From Muribaculaceae bacterium (lineage in GTDB: Bacteria > Bacteroidota > Bacteroidia > Bacteroidales > Muribaculaceae), in assembly GCA_017557665.1 (NCBI GenBank), contig JAFYYI010000024.1, positions 1 to 64,000 of the forward strand: a DNA stretch of 64,000 nucleotides, read 5' to 3'. Shown piece after piece: positions 1 to 8,527 of this stretch (positions are counted from its first letter, which is position 1; each line of letters starts with the position of its first letter). The position numbers and the translations under genes were made by a program. Below the pieces are notes generated by a model. It saw nothing but the letters and a program-made list of their open reading frames with translations. It ran no database searches and was not told where the DNA came from.

Positions 1-669
1 CATCTCGGTGTACTCAGCCCATTCGCCGGTGGTGCCGTCGGGATAGATGACACGGTAGTAGATGGTGCTGGGCTCGGTCTCGTTGATCTCAACGAAGTAA
101 GCGTAGATACCGTCCTCGGTGTAGCCGTGGAAGGTGGGAGCGCCTGTCTTCTGGGAGGGATCAACGGGAGCGTCACCGAGTACGTAAACGCTGATCTTGG
201 TGCAACGCACCTGATAATCGGCCTCAAACTCAATGGTCTGCATCGGGTCTAAGCCACCCTCTTCTACGTTATAATCGTCTTCCTCGAAGGGGACGAAAGT
301 AAAGTCCGTGGCCGAGAATAAACCATCTTCCCAATAACCGATGTAACCCTCATAGGTATAGTTGCCTCTCTGGCTTTCTTTAATATAATCAAGATTTCCA
401 GGACCATATTGCCCGTAGTCCTCGCCAACACAGGTGAATTCAATCTTCATGATGCCATCATCGCTGGATAATGACAAGGTGTTGTTGGCATAGAAGCGGA
501 AATGATCGTAATCAATTCTGCCATAGCCTTCGAGGGTGACGCCATCCTTTACAACGAAGAAATCACCAGAGGTGTATTCAAATTCCTCGGCTTCGAAGGT
601 AACCCAATGACCTGCAAATGCGGTACTTGCCATCAGAATGGCTGCAAGAGTGAAGAGTAATTTTTTCAT
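1..669 (-). CDS. Secreted protein, C-terminus cut by window edge
   Basis: This reading frame is open for 223 codons from an ATG at 667-669 and runs off the left edge, so the C-terminus is not visible. Residues 1-19 are a clear Sec signal peptide (MKKLL start, hydrophobic core, TAFA cleavage site). Residues 20 to about 170 form an acidic, aromatic-rich, probably beta-stranded region that I do not recognise. From about residue 177 (starting APTFHGY) it resembles the chitobiase/beta-hexosaminidase C-terminal type module (CHB_HEX_C) common in secreted Bacteroidales proteins. Many such proteins end in a sorting or dockerin-like domain, but that part would lie outside the window. A promoter of the Bacteroidota type is present upstream at 733-765. 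Secretion is well supported; the function is unknown. Confidence 0.75.
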   Translation of the reverse strand, partial: MKKLLFTLAAILMASTAFAGHWVTFEAEEFEYTSGDFFVVKDGVTLEGYGRIDYDHFRFYANNTLSLSSDDGIMKIEFTCVGEDYGQYGPGNLDYIKESQRGNYTYEGYIGYWEDGLFSATDFTFVPFEEDDYNVEEGGLDPMQTIEFEADYQVRCTKISVYVLGDAPVDPSQKTGAPTFHGYTEDGIYAYFVEINETEPSTIYYRVIYPDGTTGEWAEYTEM

Positions 670-732
670 TGTGAATAATGATTTAAAATGAATTAAGTGA
701 ATAAAACAAAGATTGCATAAGTTTTTATGTGA

Positions 733-765
733 CAAAAATAGTCTTTTTTTTCTTGCAATACCAAA
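733..765 (-). promoter_or_regulatory. Bacteroidota-type promoter for the gene ending at the left edge
   Basis: On the minus strand a TATTTTTG box (733-740) matches TAnnTTTG and is preceded by TTTG (762-765) with a 21-base spacer. The predicted leader is about 60 bases. Confidence 0.5.
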
Positions 766-817
766 ATTGGGCAGGTTTTTTTTGAACTGGCTCTTATATA
801 TATTAATGTTGCATGAT

Positions 818-851
818 AAAAAAGAAGAGACGCAAATCCTTACGTCTCTAC
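818..851 (-). terminator. Intrinsic terminator of the DUF445 gene, built from a dispersed palindrome
   Basis: GAGACG (827-832) pairs with CGTCTC (843-848). On the minus strand the stem is followed by a T-rich run (complement of 818-826). It lies about 30 bases past the DUF445 stop codon. The stem is a copy of the GAGACGCAA/TTGCGTCTC repeat found elsewhere in the window. Confidence 0.75.
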
Positions 852-879
852 AATATAATTGGCAATCAGTTGATAATTA

Positions 880-1785
880 CTATAAAAGTGAGGTGATGGT
901 GCCCATGATGCAGCCCAGCAGAGCTCCAAGCCACACGATGGCACGCAATTCCTTTTTCATTACATCGAGGATGATGGTTTCGGCCTCGTTCATGTCCATG
1001 TCGTTGATGCGCTGTTCGATAATGGCGCTGATGTCGATATCTTGAAGGATGCGTGGCAGGTGTTCGGTGATGATGACGCGGTAGGCACTCAGAATGCCGC
1101 TCTTGATCTGGCTAACCTGTTCTTCGTGCCCGGTCATGAGGCTGCTCATGGTCATGCCCATCAGTTTTTCTGACTCATCGTTGACGAGCCCTTTGACCAT
1201 CTGTCGGGAATTGTTTTGCAGAATCTCATGAATGTGTTTGGCAAGCACGCGCTCAACGAGTTGGGCAATGGGTTGGAGAAGCATTTCGGCTCCCAAGCGT
1301 CCTGCCAAGCTGTTGCGGGTCTTTTCCATAACATGAGCTGTGGCCAGGTGCGCAATGTTTTCTCCCAAGCGGCTGTCCTGCAGTTTGGCGGTAATCATCT
1401 TGCCGATACCGTCGGTCACGTCATCGCGCATGGCTGCGATGTCGTCGGGGGGCAGGTAATGGCAGGCGAATTGCTCAATGGTCTCATCATTACTGCTTTG
1501 GGTGGCCACAAACTCGTCAATGGCGTTACCGATTTTGGCAACCATCTCATCGCTGAGAAGGCTTTTTTCCAGCACCTCGCGGTTCATCAGGTTCTCGCTC
1601 ACTGCCTTGCCGATGGCACCAGCGATGCGAACCTTTTCTTTGGGGATGATACCAGGGGTAAACGGCACCTTCACGCCCAGGATATATTTGGCCTCATGGG
1701 GCCTGAACAGCATCCTGATGGCGATGTCGTTGGTGATATAGCCGATGACGGCGCCCACCGCCGGTCCTATCAAGAAATGAAACAT
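880..1785 (-). CDS. DUF445 family membrane protein
   Basis: A 301-residue protein matching the DUF445/YheB family. The N-terminal hydrophobic segment (GPAVGAVIGYITNDIAIRML, residues 7-26) carries the family's Gly-rich GYxTNxxAIxMLFxP signature. The middle is a long, mostly helical soluble part. The C-terminus carries the family's closing pattern, an ILDVMKKELRAI stretch followed by a second hydrophobic segment (LGALLGCIMGTI). Both ends therefore lie in the membrane with a large domain between them. YheB of Bacillus is linked to spore physiology, but the role in Bacteroidota is not known. It starts 29 bases after the LolA-like gene, so the two are probably co-transcribed, and a terminator at 818-851 closes the unit. 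Family assignment is firm; no function is offered. Confidence 0.88.
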   Translation of the reverse strand: MFHFLIGPAVGAVIGYITNDIAIRMLFRPHEAKYILGVKVPFTPGIIPKEKVRIAGAIGKAVSENLMNREVLEKSLLSDEMVAKIGNAIDEFVATQSSNDETIEQFACHYLPPDDIAAMRDDVTDGIGKMITAKLQDSRLGENIAHLATAHVMEKTRNSLAGRLGAEMLLQPIAQLVERVLAKHIHEILQNNSRQMVKGLVNDESEKLMGMTMSSLMTGHEEQVSQIKSGILSAYRVIITEHLPRILQDIDISAIIEQRINDMDMNEAETIILDVMKKELRAIVWLGALLGCIMGTITSLL

Positions 1786-1814
1786 AATCTGATGGCTGAT
1801 TCTTAATCCTTACG

Positions 1815-2426
1815 TCATCTCAGGTCCACGACTTGAGTACCGGCAGGAACCTGTGACTTGTCGAATGTGAAGGTGGATGCGGGCAGCGACTTGTGTTTGT
1901 AGTTGGTGATTTGCACCAAGTAGACCGTTTTATCGCTCATCTCAAAACGGGCGGTTCTCAACAATGACGTGTTTTCGTCAAAGTAGAGCCACAAGGTCTT
2001 GATGTTATCTTTCTTCTTGGGTGTCAGCTTAATGACAAGGGTCTTGGCGGTCCTTGCCTTGGCTTTCTTCATGTTGAAGTTTGCCTTGAAGTGCTGAACG
2101 GCGGCAATGGGGTTGGTCATCTGCAGGTCACTGGCAGTTGGCGTCGTGATATTGACCTCGCCAGTTACGGGTGACCATGACCATTGCGTCTTGCCGTCAT
2201 ACCAGCATTTGGCCTCGGGCGAGATCACGCGGAACTTCTTGCCCAGCATGGCGATGTTTCCCTTGCTGGTCCCTTCGGACGACGTGATGCTGTAATTGGC
2301 TGTGAGGCCTCTGCCGGCATTCATGGTGGCAACACACTTATCGAGGATTGCCGTCGGGGTTTGAGCAGTAGCAGCTAATGCCGTCAATGTGGTGAGGATA
2401 GCGATGAATATCTTTTTCATTGTCAT
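1815..2426 (-). CDS. LolA-like outer-membrane lipoprotein carrier
   Basis: A 203-residue exported protein. The signal peptide covers residues 1-21 (MTMKKIF start, ALAATAQ cleavage region). The mature part matches the LolA/LolB-like fold: an early ILDKCVATM helix, a GxTANYSI strand, then strands around KFRVISPEAKCWYDGKTQW and LWLYFDENTSLLRTARFEM, giving an open beta-barrel that carries lipid or lipoprotein acyl chains across the periplasm. A LolA homologue next to ftsK is a recurrent Bacteroidota arrangement and supports the call. The start could be the ATG at 2424-2426 or the one two codons later. An intrinsic terminator lies between ftsK and this gene, so it probably has its own promoter or depends on read-through. 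Confidence 0.82.
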   Translation of the reverse strand: MTMKKIFIAILTTLTALAATAQTPTAILDKCVATMNAGRGLTANYSITSSEGTSKGNIAMLGKKFRVISPEAKCWYDGKTQWSWSPVTGEVNITTPTASDLQMTNPIAAVQHFKANFNMKKAKARTAKTLVIKLTPKKKDNIKTLWLYFDENTSLLRTARFEMSDKTVYLVQITNYKHKSLPASTFTFDKSQVPAGTQVVDLR

Positions 2427-2487
2427 TATTGTTTTATCGATGAATGGGAAAGTCTATATTTCTATAGCTTCCAAATAGTCTAAACTG

Positions 2488-2514
2488 CAAAAAGAGTGCC
2501 AACGTGGGCACTCT
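2488..2514 (-). terminator. Intrinsic terminator directly after ftsK
   Basis: AGAGTGCC (2493-2500) pairs perfectly with GGCACTCT (2507-2514), followed on the minus strand by five Ts. It begins about 10 bases after the ftsK stop codon and separates ftsK from the lolA-like gene. Confidence 0.85.
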
Positions 2515-2524
2515 ATTCATTGGT

Positions 2525-5029
2525 TCACGAGAACAACTGGTCGATATCCATCGGGCTGATGAGCACTTGGCGAGGTTTGCTGCCCTGGGCGGGACCCACG
2601 ATGCCGGCATGCTCCATCTGATCCATCAGTCGACCGGCGCGGTTGTAGCCAATCTCGTAGCGGCGTTGCAGCGACGATGTGCTGGCTGTGTTGCTGTTGA
2701 CGATAAATCGCACAGCCTCTTCAAACAGCGGGTCACGGTCCTTGACATTGCCCACATTGGCGTCGCCACCACCTTCATCCTTGCCGACGTACTCAGGCAG
2801 CATGTAAGGCTCCTCGTGGTTGATGTCGCGGTCTTTGTCCTCTTGTTCCTTAATAAAGTCACAGATGCGAACGATGTCGGGAGTGTCGACAAACGGGCAC
2901 TGCAACCTCGTCAACTCGCCGTCAATCTGGAACAGCATGTCACCGCGGCCGATGAGCTGCTGGGCTCCCGTGCGGTCGATGATGATTTGACTGTCGATGC
3001 GCTGTGCCACGGCAAAGGCGATTCGGCCGGGGAAGTTACCCTTAATCAGTCCGGTGATGACCTTGGACGACGGGCGTTGTGTGGCGATAATCATGTGGAT
3101 ACCCACGGCACGGGCCTTCTGGGCGATGCGCACCAATGGGGTCTCGACCTCCTTGCCGGCTGTCATGATCATGTCGCTGAACTCGTCGATGATACCCACG
3201 ATGTAGGGCATGTACTGGTATTTCTTCTCGCCATGCTCATCGCGCACCTCACGCAGTTCGCGTCGCCACATATCGTTATAGTCGCTCACGTTGCGCACCC
3301 TTACCTCCTCAAACACGCGATAGCGGTTTTCCATCTCTTGCACGAGGCAGTTCAGCGTCTTGATGACGCGTTCGGTGTCGGTGATGATGGCCTTTTCCTC
3401 TCCAGGTGCCTTGGCGAAGAAGTATTTCTCCAAGTCGGCATACACACTGAATTCCACACGCTTGGGATCCACGAGGACAAATTTCAGTTCCGACGGACCC
3501 TTCTTGTAGAGTAGCGACGTGATGATGGCGTTCAATCCCACAGACTTACCTTTACCGGTGGCACCGGCAACCAGCAGATGCGGCATCTTGGTCAAGTCGG
3601 CGATAAACACCTCGTTGCTCACAGTGCAACCCAGGCACATGGGCAGCTTGGCGCGACTCTCCTGGAAAGCCTTGGATCCCAGCACTTCGCGCATGGGCAC
3701 GACTTGCGGGTCGCGGTTGGGCACCTCGATGCCGATGGTTCCTTTGCCGGGCATGGGCGCGATGATGCGGATGCCCAGGGCGGCAAGGCTCAAGGCGATG
3801 TCATCTTCAAGGCCGCGAATCTTGTTGACGCGCACGCCGTCTTGCGGAACTATCTCGAACAGGGTGACCGTGGGACCCACGTGCACCATGATTTCCTTGA
3901 TTTCGATGCCATACTTGCTCAGCGTGTCACGGATGCGCTCCTTGTTCTCGTCTTGCTCCTGCTTGTCAACGCTGTTGGGGTTCATGCGGATGTCCTGCAG
4001 CAGGTCCAGGCTGGGGAACTGATAGTGGCGATACTCGCCAGTGGGGTCGTGAGGGTTGCTGACGTCTCGGCTGGCGGTGATGGGCTTGAGGTGTGCCGTT
4101 TCATCGTTGGATTGCGTGTCGTCGTTTGACTTCTTGTTACGGGTCCGCGACCTGCGCAGGCGGCCCGTTACAGTGGCACTCTCTTCTTCTGTGTCACCTC
4201 GGTCATCCTCGTTGCTCACACGCTGCTCGTTGCCCAGGAATGTGGACTGTCCTTGCTGGTTCACCACCTTTTCGGCTTCGTCTTTGCCTTGACTGCGTTT
4301 CTTATCGATACCTTTCTGTATCTGGCGGTACAGGGCGGCAAACGTCTGGTAGGTGAGGAAAACCCACAATATCAGGATGAACAGGTTCACGGCTACCATG
4401 CCATAGACACCCAACAGTCCTACAAGCCACTTGTTGGCATAGAAACCGAAGTATCCACCCAGGGGGAAGAATGTGATGGGTTTCATGAAATAGGTGGCTG
4501 CACCAACAACCATCGAGCACGTGAAAATACTGAACAGGCTCACGAAGGTATAGGAGAAGAAATGCATTTTCTTCTTGCGAAGGAGTCTCAGGCCCAAAGT
4601 CAGGAACCAAGCCACCACAATGAATGCGGCAACTCCCACGCCATCAGAAATGAGGAAATCGCTCAATGACGCACCGGCTGCAGCGCCCGCATTGCGAATC
4701 TGGTCGGGCACTTGGGCGTTCTCTATCATGGAGTAGTTGGCGACACGGTCCTGATCGCTCATTCCCGAAGCCAGGAAAAAGGACAGGAACGATATCAGCA
4801 GGTAGATGCCAGTGAGGGTCATCAGAATTCCCGCACCGAGCTTGAAGTTGCCATTTTGGAAGAACGCTTTGAAGCGCTGCAACTTGGTGACGTTCTCGCT
4901 GTCTATGGCTTGCTGTGTCTCAAGGCGTTTGCGATAATCTTCTGATTTCTGAACGCCGCTGATGTCGGGGTTGTAATTCCGCTCTTTCTCACTCATTCTC
5001 TTATTGTGGTTGCTCTGGCTTTTACTCAT
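2525..5029 (-). CDS. ftsK: DNA translocase FtsK
   Basis: An 834-residue FtsK/SpoIIIE translocase, which pumps chromosome ends out of the closing septum and activates XerCD at dif. Four hydrophobic segments lie at about 60-87, 130-150, 156-180 and 204-232, giving a membrane-anchored N-terminus. A charged linker (about 240-340) is followed by the motor. Walker A is GATGKGKS near residue 490, and the Walker B region with DEFSDMIM is near 615. The C-terminus from about 768 is the winged-helix gamma domain (LQRRYEIGYNRAGRLMDQME) that reads KOPS-like orienting sequences. The start at 5029 is used; an in-frame ATG 11 codons later is also possible. A promoter lies at 5057-5086 and a terminator at 2488-2514. 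No abnormality was seen. Confidence 0.97.
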   Translation of the reverse strand: MSKSQSNHNKRMSEKERNYNPDISGVQKSEDYRKRLETQQAIDSENVTKLQRFKAFFQNGNFKLGAGILMTLTGIYLLISFLSFFLASGMSDQDRVANYSMIENAQVPDQIRNAGAAAGASLSDFLISDGVGVAAFIVVAWFLTLGLRLLRKKKMHFFSYTFVSLFSIFTCSMVVGAATYFMKPITFFPLGGYFGFYANKWLVGLLGVYGMVAVNLFILILWVFLTYQTFAALYRQIQKGIDKKRSQGKDEAEKVVNQQGQSTFLGNEQRVSNEDDRGDTEEESATVTGRLRRSRTRNKKSNDDTQSNDETAHLKPITASRDVSNPHDPTGEYRHYQFPSLDLLQDIRMNPNSVDKQEQDENKERIRDTLSKYGIEIKEIMVHVGPTVTLFEIVPQDGVRVNKIRGLEDDIALSLAALGIRIIAPMPGKGTIGIEVPNRDPQVVPMREVLGSKAFQESRAKLPMCLGCTVSNEVFIADLTKMPHLLVAGATGKGKSVGLNAIITSLLYKKGPSELKFVLVDPKRVEFSVYADLEKYFFAKAPGEEKAIITDTERVIKTLNCLVQEMENRYRVFEEVRVRNVSDYNDMWRRELREVRDEHGEKKYQYMPYIVGIIDEFSDMIMTAGKEVETPLVRIAQKARAVGIHMIIATQRPSSKVITGLIKGNFPGRIAFAVAQRIDSQIIIDRTGAQQLIGRGDMLFQIDGELTRLQCPFVDTPDIVRICDFIKEQEDKDRDINHEEPYMLPEYVGKDEGGGDANVGNVKDRDPLFEEAVRFIVNSNTASTSSLQRRYEIGYNRAGRLMDQMEHAGIVGPAQGSKPRQVLISPMDIDQLFS

Positions 5030-5056
5030 TTTTGCTATCGATATAATTTTGGGGTG

Positions 5057-5086
5057 TAAAATTACAAAATAAAATTGGTTTACAAA
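5057..5086 (-). promoter_or_regulatory. Promoter of ftsK
   Basis: On the minus strand TTTG (5083-5086) is followed after 18 bases by TAATTTTA (5057-5064), a one-base variant of TAnnTTTG. The region 5030-5286 is otherwise a gene-free divergent promoter region with A/T runs. Confidence 0.45.
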
Positions 5087-5236
5087 CGCAAATCAAACTA
5101 TTTTTTTCAAAAAAAAATTTGACTCGTTTTTTTGACATGATTCCAGGGTTCACTGTATCGCCTTGGGTGGGGGATGTTTTATCACTTTGAGACGTGCAAC
5201 TCGTCACTTTCATCAGCAGAATATCCCAAAAATGTG

Positions 5237-5264
5237 TTGGACTGCATTGAAATGTCTAAATTTG
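5237..5264 (+). promoter_or_regulatory. Promoter of the CatA-like gene
   Basis: TTG (5237-5239), a 17-base spacer, then TAAATTTG (5257-5264), an exact TAnnTTTG match. The leader to the ATG at 5287 is about 18 bases. Confidence 0.55.
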
Positions 5265-5286
5265 CACCTGAAAACTGAAAAACAGC

Positions 5287-5913
5287 ATGAAACAAGAAAT
5301 CATTCCTAAAGAGACGACTCGGGCGCAAGCCTTTGAGTTGTGGATGAAAGCTCCGATGCCTATGGTAACGCTCACCAAGACATTTGACGTGACGCGTATA
5401 TATAGGATTAGCAAACGAAGGGGCTTGAAGTTTAATATGCTATTGGCCTGGTGCATCGGCCGGGCAGCAAGCAGGGTTGAGGAGTTCTTCTTGTTGCCTG
5501 AAGGCGGAAAACTCTTTAAGTATGATGCCTTGGCTATCAATGTGATAGTGAACAATAGGAATGGAGGTATCAACTCATGTGACATCCCTTACAGTGATGA
5601 TTTGGAGGTGTTCAATTCACACTACATGACGTTGAGCGAAACGGCTGCTAATGCTTGCCAGAGCAGCTTTGTTGAAGACGCGATGGTGATTGGCACATCG
5701 GCAATGACAGCAACAGAACTCGATAGCATCGTTAACCAGTACACAGATTTGTTCAATAATCCGATGGTGATGTGGGGGAAATACCGTAAGGGTCTGTTCA
5801 GGATCACTTTACCTGTTTCATTCCAGTTTCATCATGTGCAGATGGACGGCGGTCATGCCACCCGTTTTTTGGAATATTTGCAGAATGAGATGAAGGTGTT
5901 AAACCCACATTAA
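5287..5913 (+). CDS. CatA-like (chloramphenicol acetyltransferase family) acyltransferase
   Basis: A 208-residue protein of the chloramphenicol acetyltransferase (CatA) fold, which moves an acetyl group from acetyl-CoA to a hydroxyl acceptor using a catalytic His at the trimer interface. The signature HHxxxDG is present as HHVQMDG at residues 182-188, near the C-terminus as in the family, and the length is close to the usual 210-220. There is no signal peptide, so it is cytoplasmic. Genuine resistance enzymes and chromosomal homologues of unknown substrate both carry this motif, so resistance cannot be inferred. It has its own promoter, and the next gene starts 22 bases downstream with a separate promoter. 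Confidence 0.85.
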   Translation: MKQEIIPKETTRAQAFELWMKAPMPMVTLTKTFDVTRIYRISKRRGLKFNMLLAWCIGRAASRVEEFFLLPEGGKLFKYDALAINVIVNNRNGGINSCDIPYSDDLEVFNSHYMTLSETAANACQSSFVEDAMVIGTSAMTATELDSIVNQYTDLFNNPMVMWGKYRKGLFRITLPVSFQFHHVQMDGGHATRFLEYLQNEMKVLNPH

Positions 5914-5922
5914 AAAATCAGT

Positions 5923-5930
5923 TATCTTTG
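5923..5930 (+). promoter_or_regulatory. TAnnTTTG box abutting the start codon of the winged-helix gene
   Basis: TATCTTTG ends five bases before the ATG at 5936, so a transcript from it would be leaderless or nearly so. The upstream -33 box is weak. Confidence 0.55.
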
Positions 5931-5935
5931 CACCC

Positions 5936-6973
5936 ATGATAAATCCGATAGCCATAAGACTTCTCAATCAGCAGCTCATCTGCCAGCAGTTCTGCGATCC
6001 GGCTCAGGTCGTCAGCCACATGGGGGCAATCCAGGCACAGGAGTATCGCATGATGCGTTGGGCGGTTGCCATGCGCACCCGCAAGCCGTCGGCAAGAGCC
6101 TTCAAGCAAGCCTATGACAAAGGAGAGATAGTCCGACTCCACCTCATGCGTGGTACATGGCAATTGGTGACCGCCAGGGATTACTGGCCCTTACTCACGC
6201 TATGTGCCCCCAAGGCGTTGGCGGTGACCCGTGGCTGGATGCGCAGTAACCATATCAGCATACCTGACGAGGAGGTGGCAAGTATCCGCGATGTCCTTGT
6301 CAAGACGGCAGCCGAAAAGGGTAGTGCCGTGAAAGAAGATTTTGTCAAGGCATTGACCGAAAGGAATATACACATGGATGACCACCGCTTGTCCTATCAC
6401 ATTCGTCTGGCAGAACTATCTGGCACATTGTGCAGTGGTGAGTTGTTGCCCATGAAAGCCACCTATGCGCTCACGGCCCAAAAATTGACTTCTGCGGTAC
6501 AGGTTGATCGCGACGAGGCCCTGTTGACGTTGACACGCAAATATTTTCAAAGCCGCCAACCTGCAACGCTTGAGGACTTCGTGTGGTGGTCGGGATTGAA
6601 CATCGGCGATTGTCGTCGGGGCATCGAACTCATGGGTAGTTCAATTCATGAGGAAAAGTGGCTCAATCGTACATTTTACTTGACCGATGATTGCCGCACG
6701 CGCGGATTCCGCAAGGGACGATACCTCATGATTCCCCCTTACGACGAATATCTGATCAGCTACAAGAGCCGCGACATCGTCCTGTCGCCCGACTTCAGTC
6801 ACAAGGCACACAACAACAGTGGCATTTTCCAGCCTGTCATCGCCCATGATGGCATCATCTGCGGCAACTGGGCTCCTTTCAAAGACGAGAGGCAAGCGGA
6901 GTTTTTCTTAGGGAGCCACAATGATGACATTCAAGCCGAATGGGAGAGATACAAGCAATTCTTAACTAAATAG
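5936..6973 (+). CDS. Winged-helix DNA-binding protein, AlkZ-like (HTH_42) family
   Basis: A 345-residue protein of the HTH_42 winged-helix family that includes the DNA glycosylases AlkZ and YcaQ, which unhook crosslinked or alkylated bases. The N-terminal region has the family opening (leucine-rich helix, then a GxxQAQxY motif). Residues 33-35 are Gln-Ala-Gln, the place where AlkZ-type enzymes carry the catalytic QxQ motif. Later family features include the HLMRGTWQLVTARDYWPLL segment and the C-terminal GRYLMIPPYDEYLISY region. The start at 5936 is supported because the homologous region begins within a few residues. The upstream -7 box leaves no room for a 5' leader. Glycosylase activity is inference; some members have no tested activity. 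Confidence 0.78.
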   Translation: MINPIAIRLLNQQLICQQFCDPAQVVSHMGAIQAQEYRMMRWAVAMRTRKPSARAFKQAYDKGEIVRLHLMRGTWQLVTARDYWPLLTLCAPKALAVTRGWMRSNHISIPDEEVASIRDVLVKTAAEKGSAVKEDFVKALTERNIHMDDHRLSYHIRLAELSGTLCSGELLPMKATYALTAQKLTSAVQVDRDEALLTLTRKYFQSRQPATLEDFVWWSGLNIGDCRRGIELMGSSIHEEKWLNRTFYLTDDCRTRGFRKGRYLMIPPYDEYLISYKSRDIVLSPDFSHKAHNNSGIFQPVIAHDGIICGNWAPFKDERQAEFFLGSHNDDIQAEWERYKQFLTK

Positions 6974-7043
6974 ACCATAAGAATAGCCGAACTTCACACT
7001 GATGCGCAAAGCCTTTTTAAAAAAACCGTAGATAGAAGTTGGC

Positions 7044-8525
7044 TTAGTCTTTTTTCCAGAAGGAACGAGTGAAGATGACCAGAATGGTGAACAGTTCCAG
7101 ACGTCCTACCATCATTTCAAAAGCCAGCACCCACTTGGCTCCGGGATGAAGTCCTACCCACGAGCCGCTGGGTCCCGTCACGCCGTGACCGATGCCCACG
7201 TTACTGATGGCCGACATTGAGGTGTACATGGCGTCAAACACGGGGATGCCGTAGAAGGTCAAGTACAGCGCCACCACCATGATGATGAGGATATAGACAG
7301 TGAAGAAGGTGTTCACCTTGCTCACCACATGGTTGGGAACTGGTTTGCCGTCGATGTGGACCGCACGCACCGAGTTGGTGTGTAACACACGGTATAATTC
7401 GTTGGCAGAGTGTTTCAAGAGCACAATAAGGCGGTCCATCTTGGCACCACCCGAAGTTGAGCCCGCCATACCGCCAAAGAACATCATCACCATCAGAATG
7501 ACAGTGACAAACTCTCCACTGTTCTCGTAGTCAAACGTAGAGAAACCGGTTGAGGTGATTGCCGACAACGTGTCAAAAGCACCATAGATTAAACGGTCTT
7601 GATGATTGTCGAGGAAACCCATGTAAATCATGTAAGCAAAGATCGCTAATGTGGTGATCAGTGTCGTCATGCAATACCACCGCAGGGTATTGTTGTTCTT
7701 GATGCGCTTGAAGTTGCCGTGAATAGTGGCGGCGATAATCGAGAAGCTGATGCCGCCGATGAACATGAAGATGATGACCACGATGAACACATAACTCGAC
7801 TGCCAGTAGTCAAGGCCGATGTTCTTGGTGGAATAGCCACCGGTGGAGGTCGTTGTCATGGCGTGGCACACTGCATCAAACCAGTTCATGGGTCCGAAGA
7901 ACAGCAGTAGTGTGAGCACTGCCGTTAAACCGATATAGATGAGCCATAAGTCTTTGGCTGTTTGGCTGATACGAGGACGCAAACGCTCGTGGGTGATGCC
8001 GGTGACTTCGGCATTAAACATGGCGATGCCGCCCTTCTGGTTCAGCATGGGAATGACCGCAAGCGTGAAAAGGATGATTCCCATACCGCCAATCCACTGG
8101 GTCATCGCGCGCCAGAACAGCACACCATGCGGAATCTCCTCCACATAACGGATCACACTGGATCCCGTGGTGGTGAAACCTGCCATCGTTTCAAAGAATG
8201 CGTCGGTCACGTTATTGAATGTCTCGGAGAACAGGTAAGGCAGCATGCCGAAGACCGAGAAGAATACCCAGATGATGCCAGTGAGCATCAAACCCTCGCG
8301 CTTGTGCATTGATGTGCTGCGAGGCTTGATGCCGAAGACCATAATCGCGCCAGCCACCGCTGTGATGGCAGTGCTGTAGATAAAAGCCCGTAACGACGTG
8401 GGCTCATCAAACCACCACGAGACGGCAAGAGGGAGCAGCATGAAAGCTGCCTCAATGAGCAGAAGCCAGCCCTGCATGCGCAGCACAATGGCAAAGTTGA
8501 TATGTTGATTGGCGCGTTTAGGCAT
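7044..8525 (-). CDS. trkH: TrkH-type potassium uptake permease
   Basis: A 493-residue polytopic membrane protein of the TrkH/KtrB family, the channel subunit of the Trk potassium transporter. Repeated membrane-pore-membrane units are visible with selectivity-filter-like glycines at TMAGFTTTGSSV, TTTSTGGYSTKN, AITSTGFSTFD and MSAISNVGIGHG. The start used is the ATG at 8523-8525, two bases after the trkA stop; an upstream GTG at 8529-8531 would overlap that stop. The cytoplasmic regulator TrkA is encoded immediately upstream and dxs before that. This gene converges with the gene ending at 6973; the 70-base gap has only an A/T-rich stretch and no convincing terminator. Confidence 0.95.
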   Translation of the reverse strand: MPKRANQHINFAIVLRMQGWLLLIEAAFMLLPLAVSWWFDEPTSLRAFIYSTAITAVAGAIMVFGIKPRSTSMHKREGLMLTGIIWVFFSVFGMLPYLFSETFNNVTDAFFETMAGFTTTGSSVIRYVEEIPHGVLFWRAMTQWIGGMGIILFTLAVIPMLNQKGGIAMFNAEVTGITHERLRPRISQTAKDLWLIYIGLTAVLTLLLFFGPMNWFDAVCHAMTTTSTGGYSTKNIGLDYWQSSYVFIVVIIFMFIGGISFSIIAATIHGNFKRIKNNNTLRWYCMTTLITTLAIFAYMIYMGFLDNHQDRLIYGAFDTLSAITSTGFSTFDYENSGEFVTVILMVMMFFGGMAGSTSGGAKMDRLIVLLKHSANELYRVLHTNSVRAVHIDGKPVPNHVVSKVNTFFTVYILIIMVVALYLTFYGIPVFDAMYTSMSAISNVGIGHGVTGPSGSWVGLHPGAKWVLAFEMMVGRLELFTILVIFTRSFWKKD

Positions 8526-8527
8526 AA

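Noticed and set aside
713..1045. 110-codon plus-strand frame opposite the DUF445 terminator and C-terminus
   Set aside because: It spans a minus-strand promoter and terminator and then the mirror of DUF445 codons.
2504..3514. 336-codon plus-strand frame opposite ftsK
   Set aside because: It is the complementary shadow of a strongly conserved FtsK motor. Its His/Val/Leu-rich composition and lack of any motif fit a mirror frame.
5287..5913. Chloramphenicol resistance gene
   Set aside because: The fold and HHxxxDG motif are present, but there are no signs of transfer and many chromosomal homologues have other or unknown substrates.
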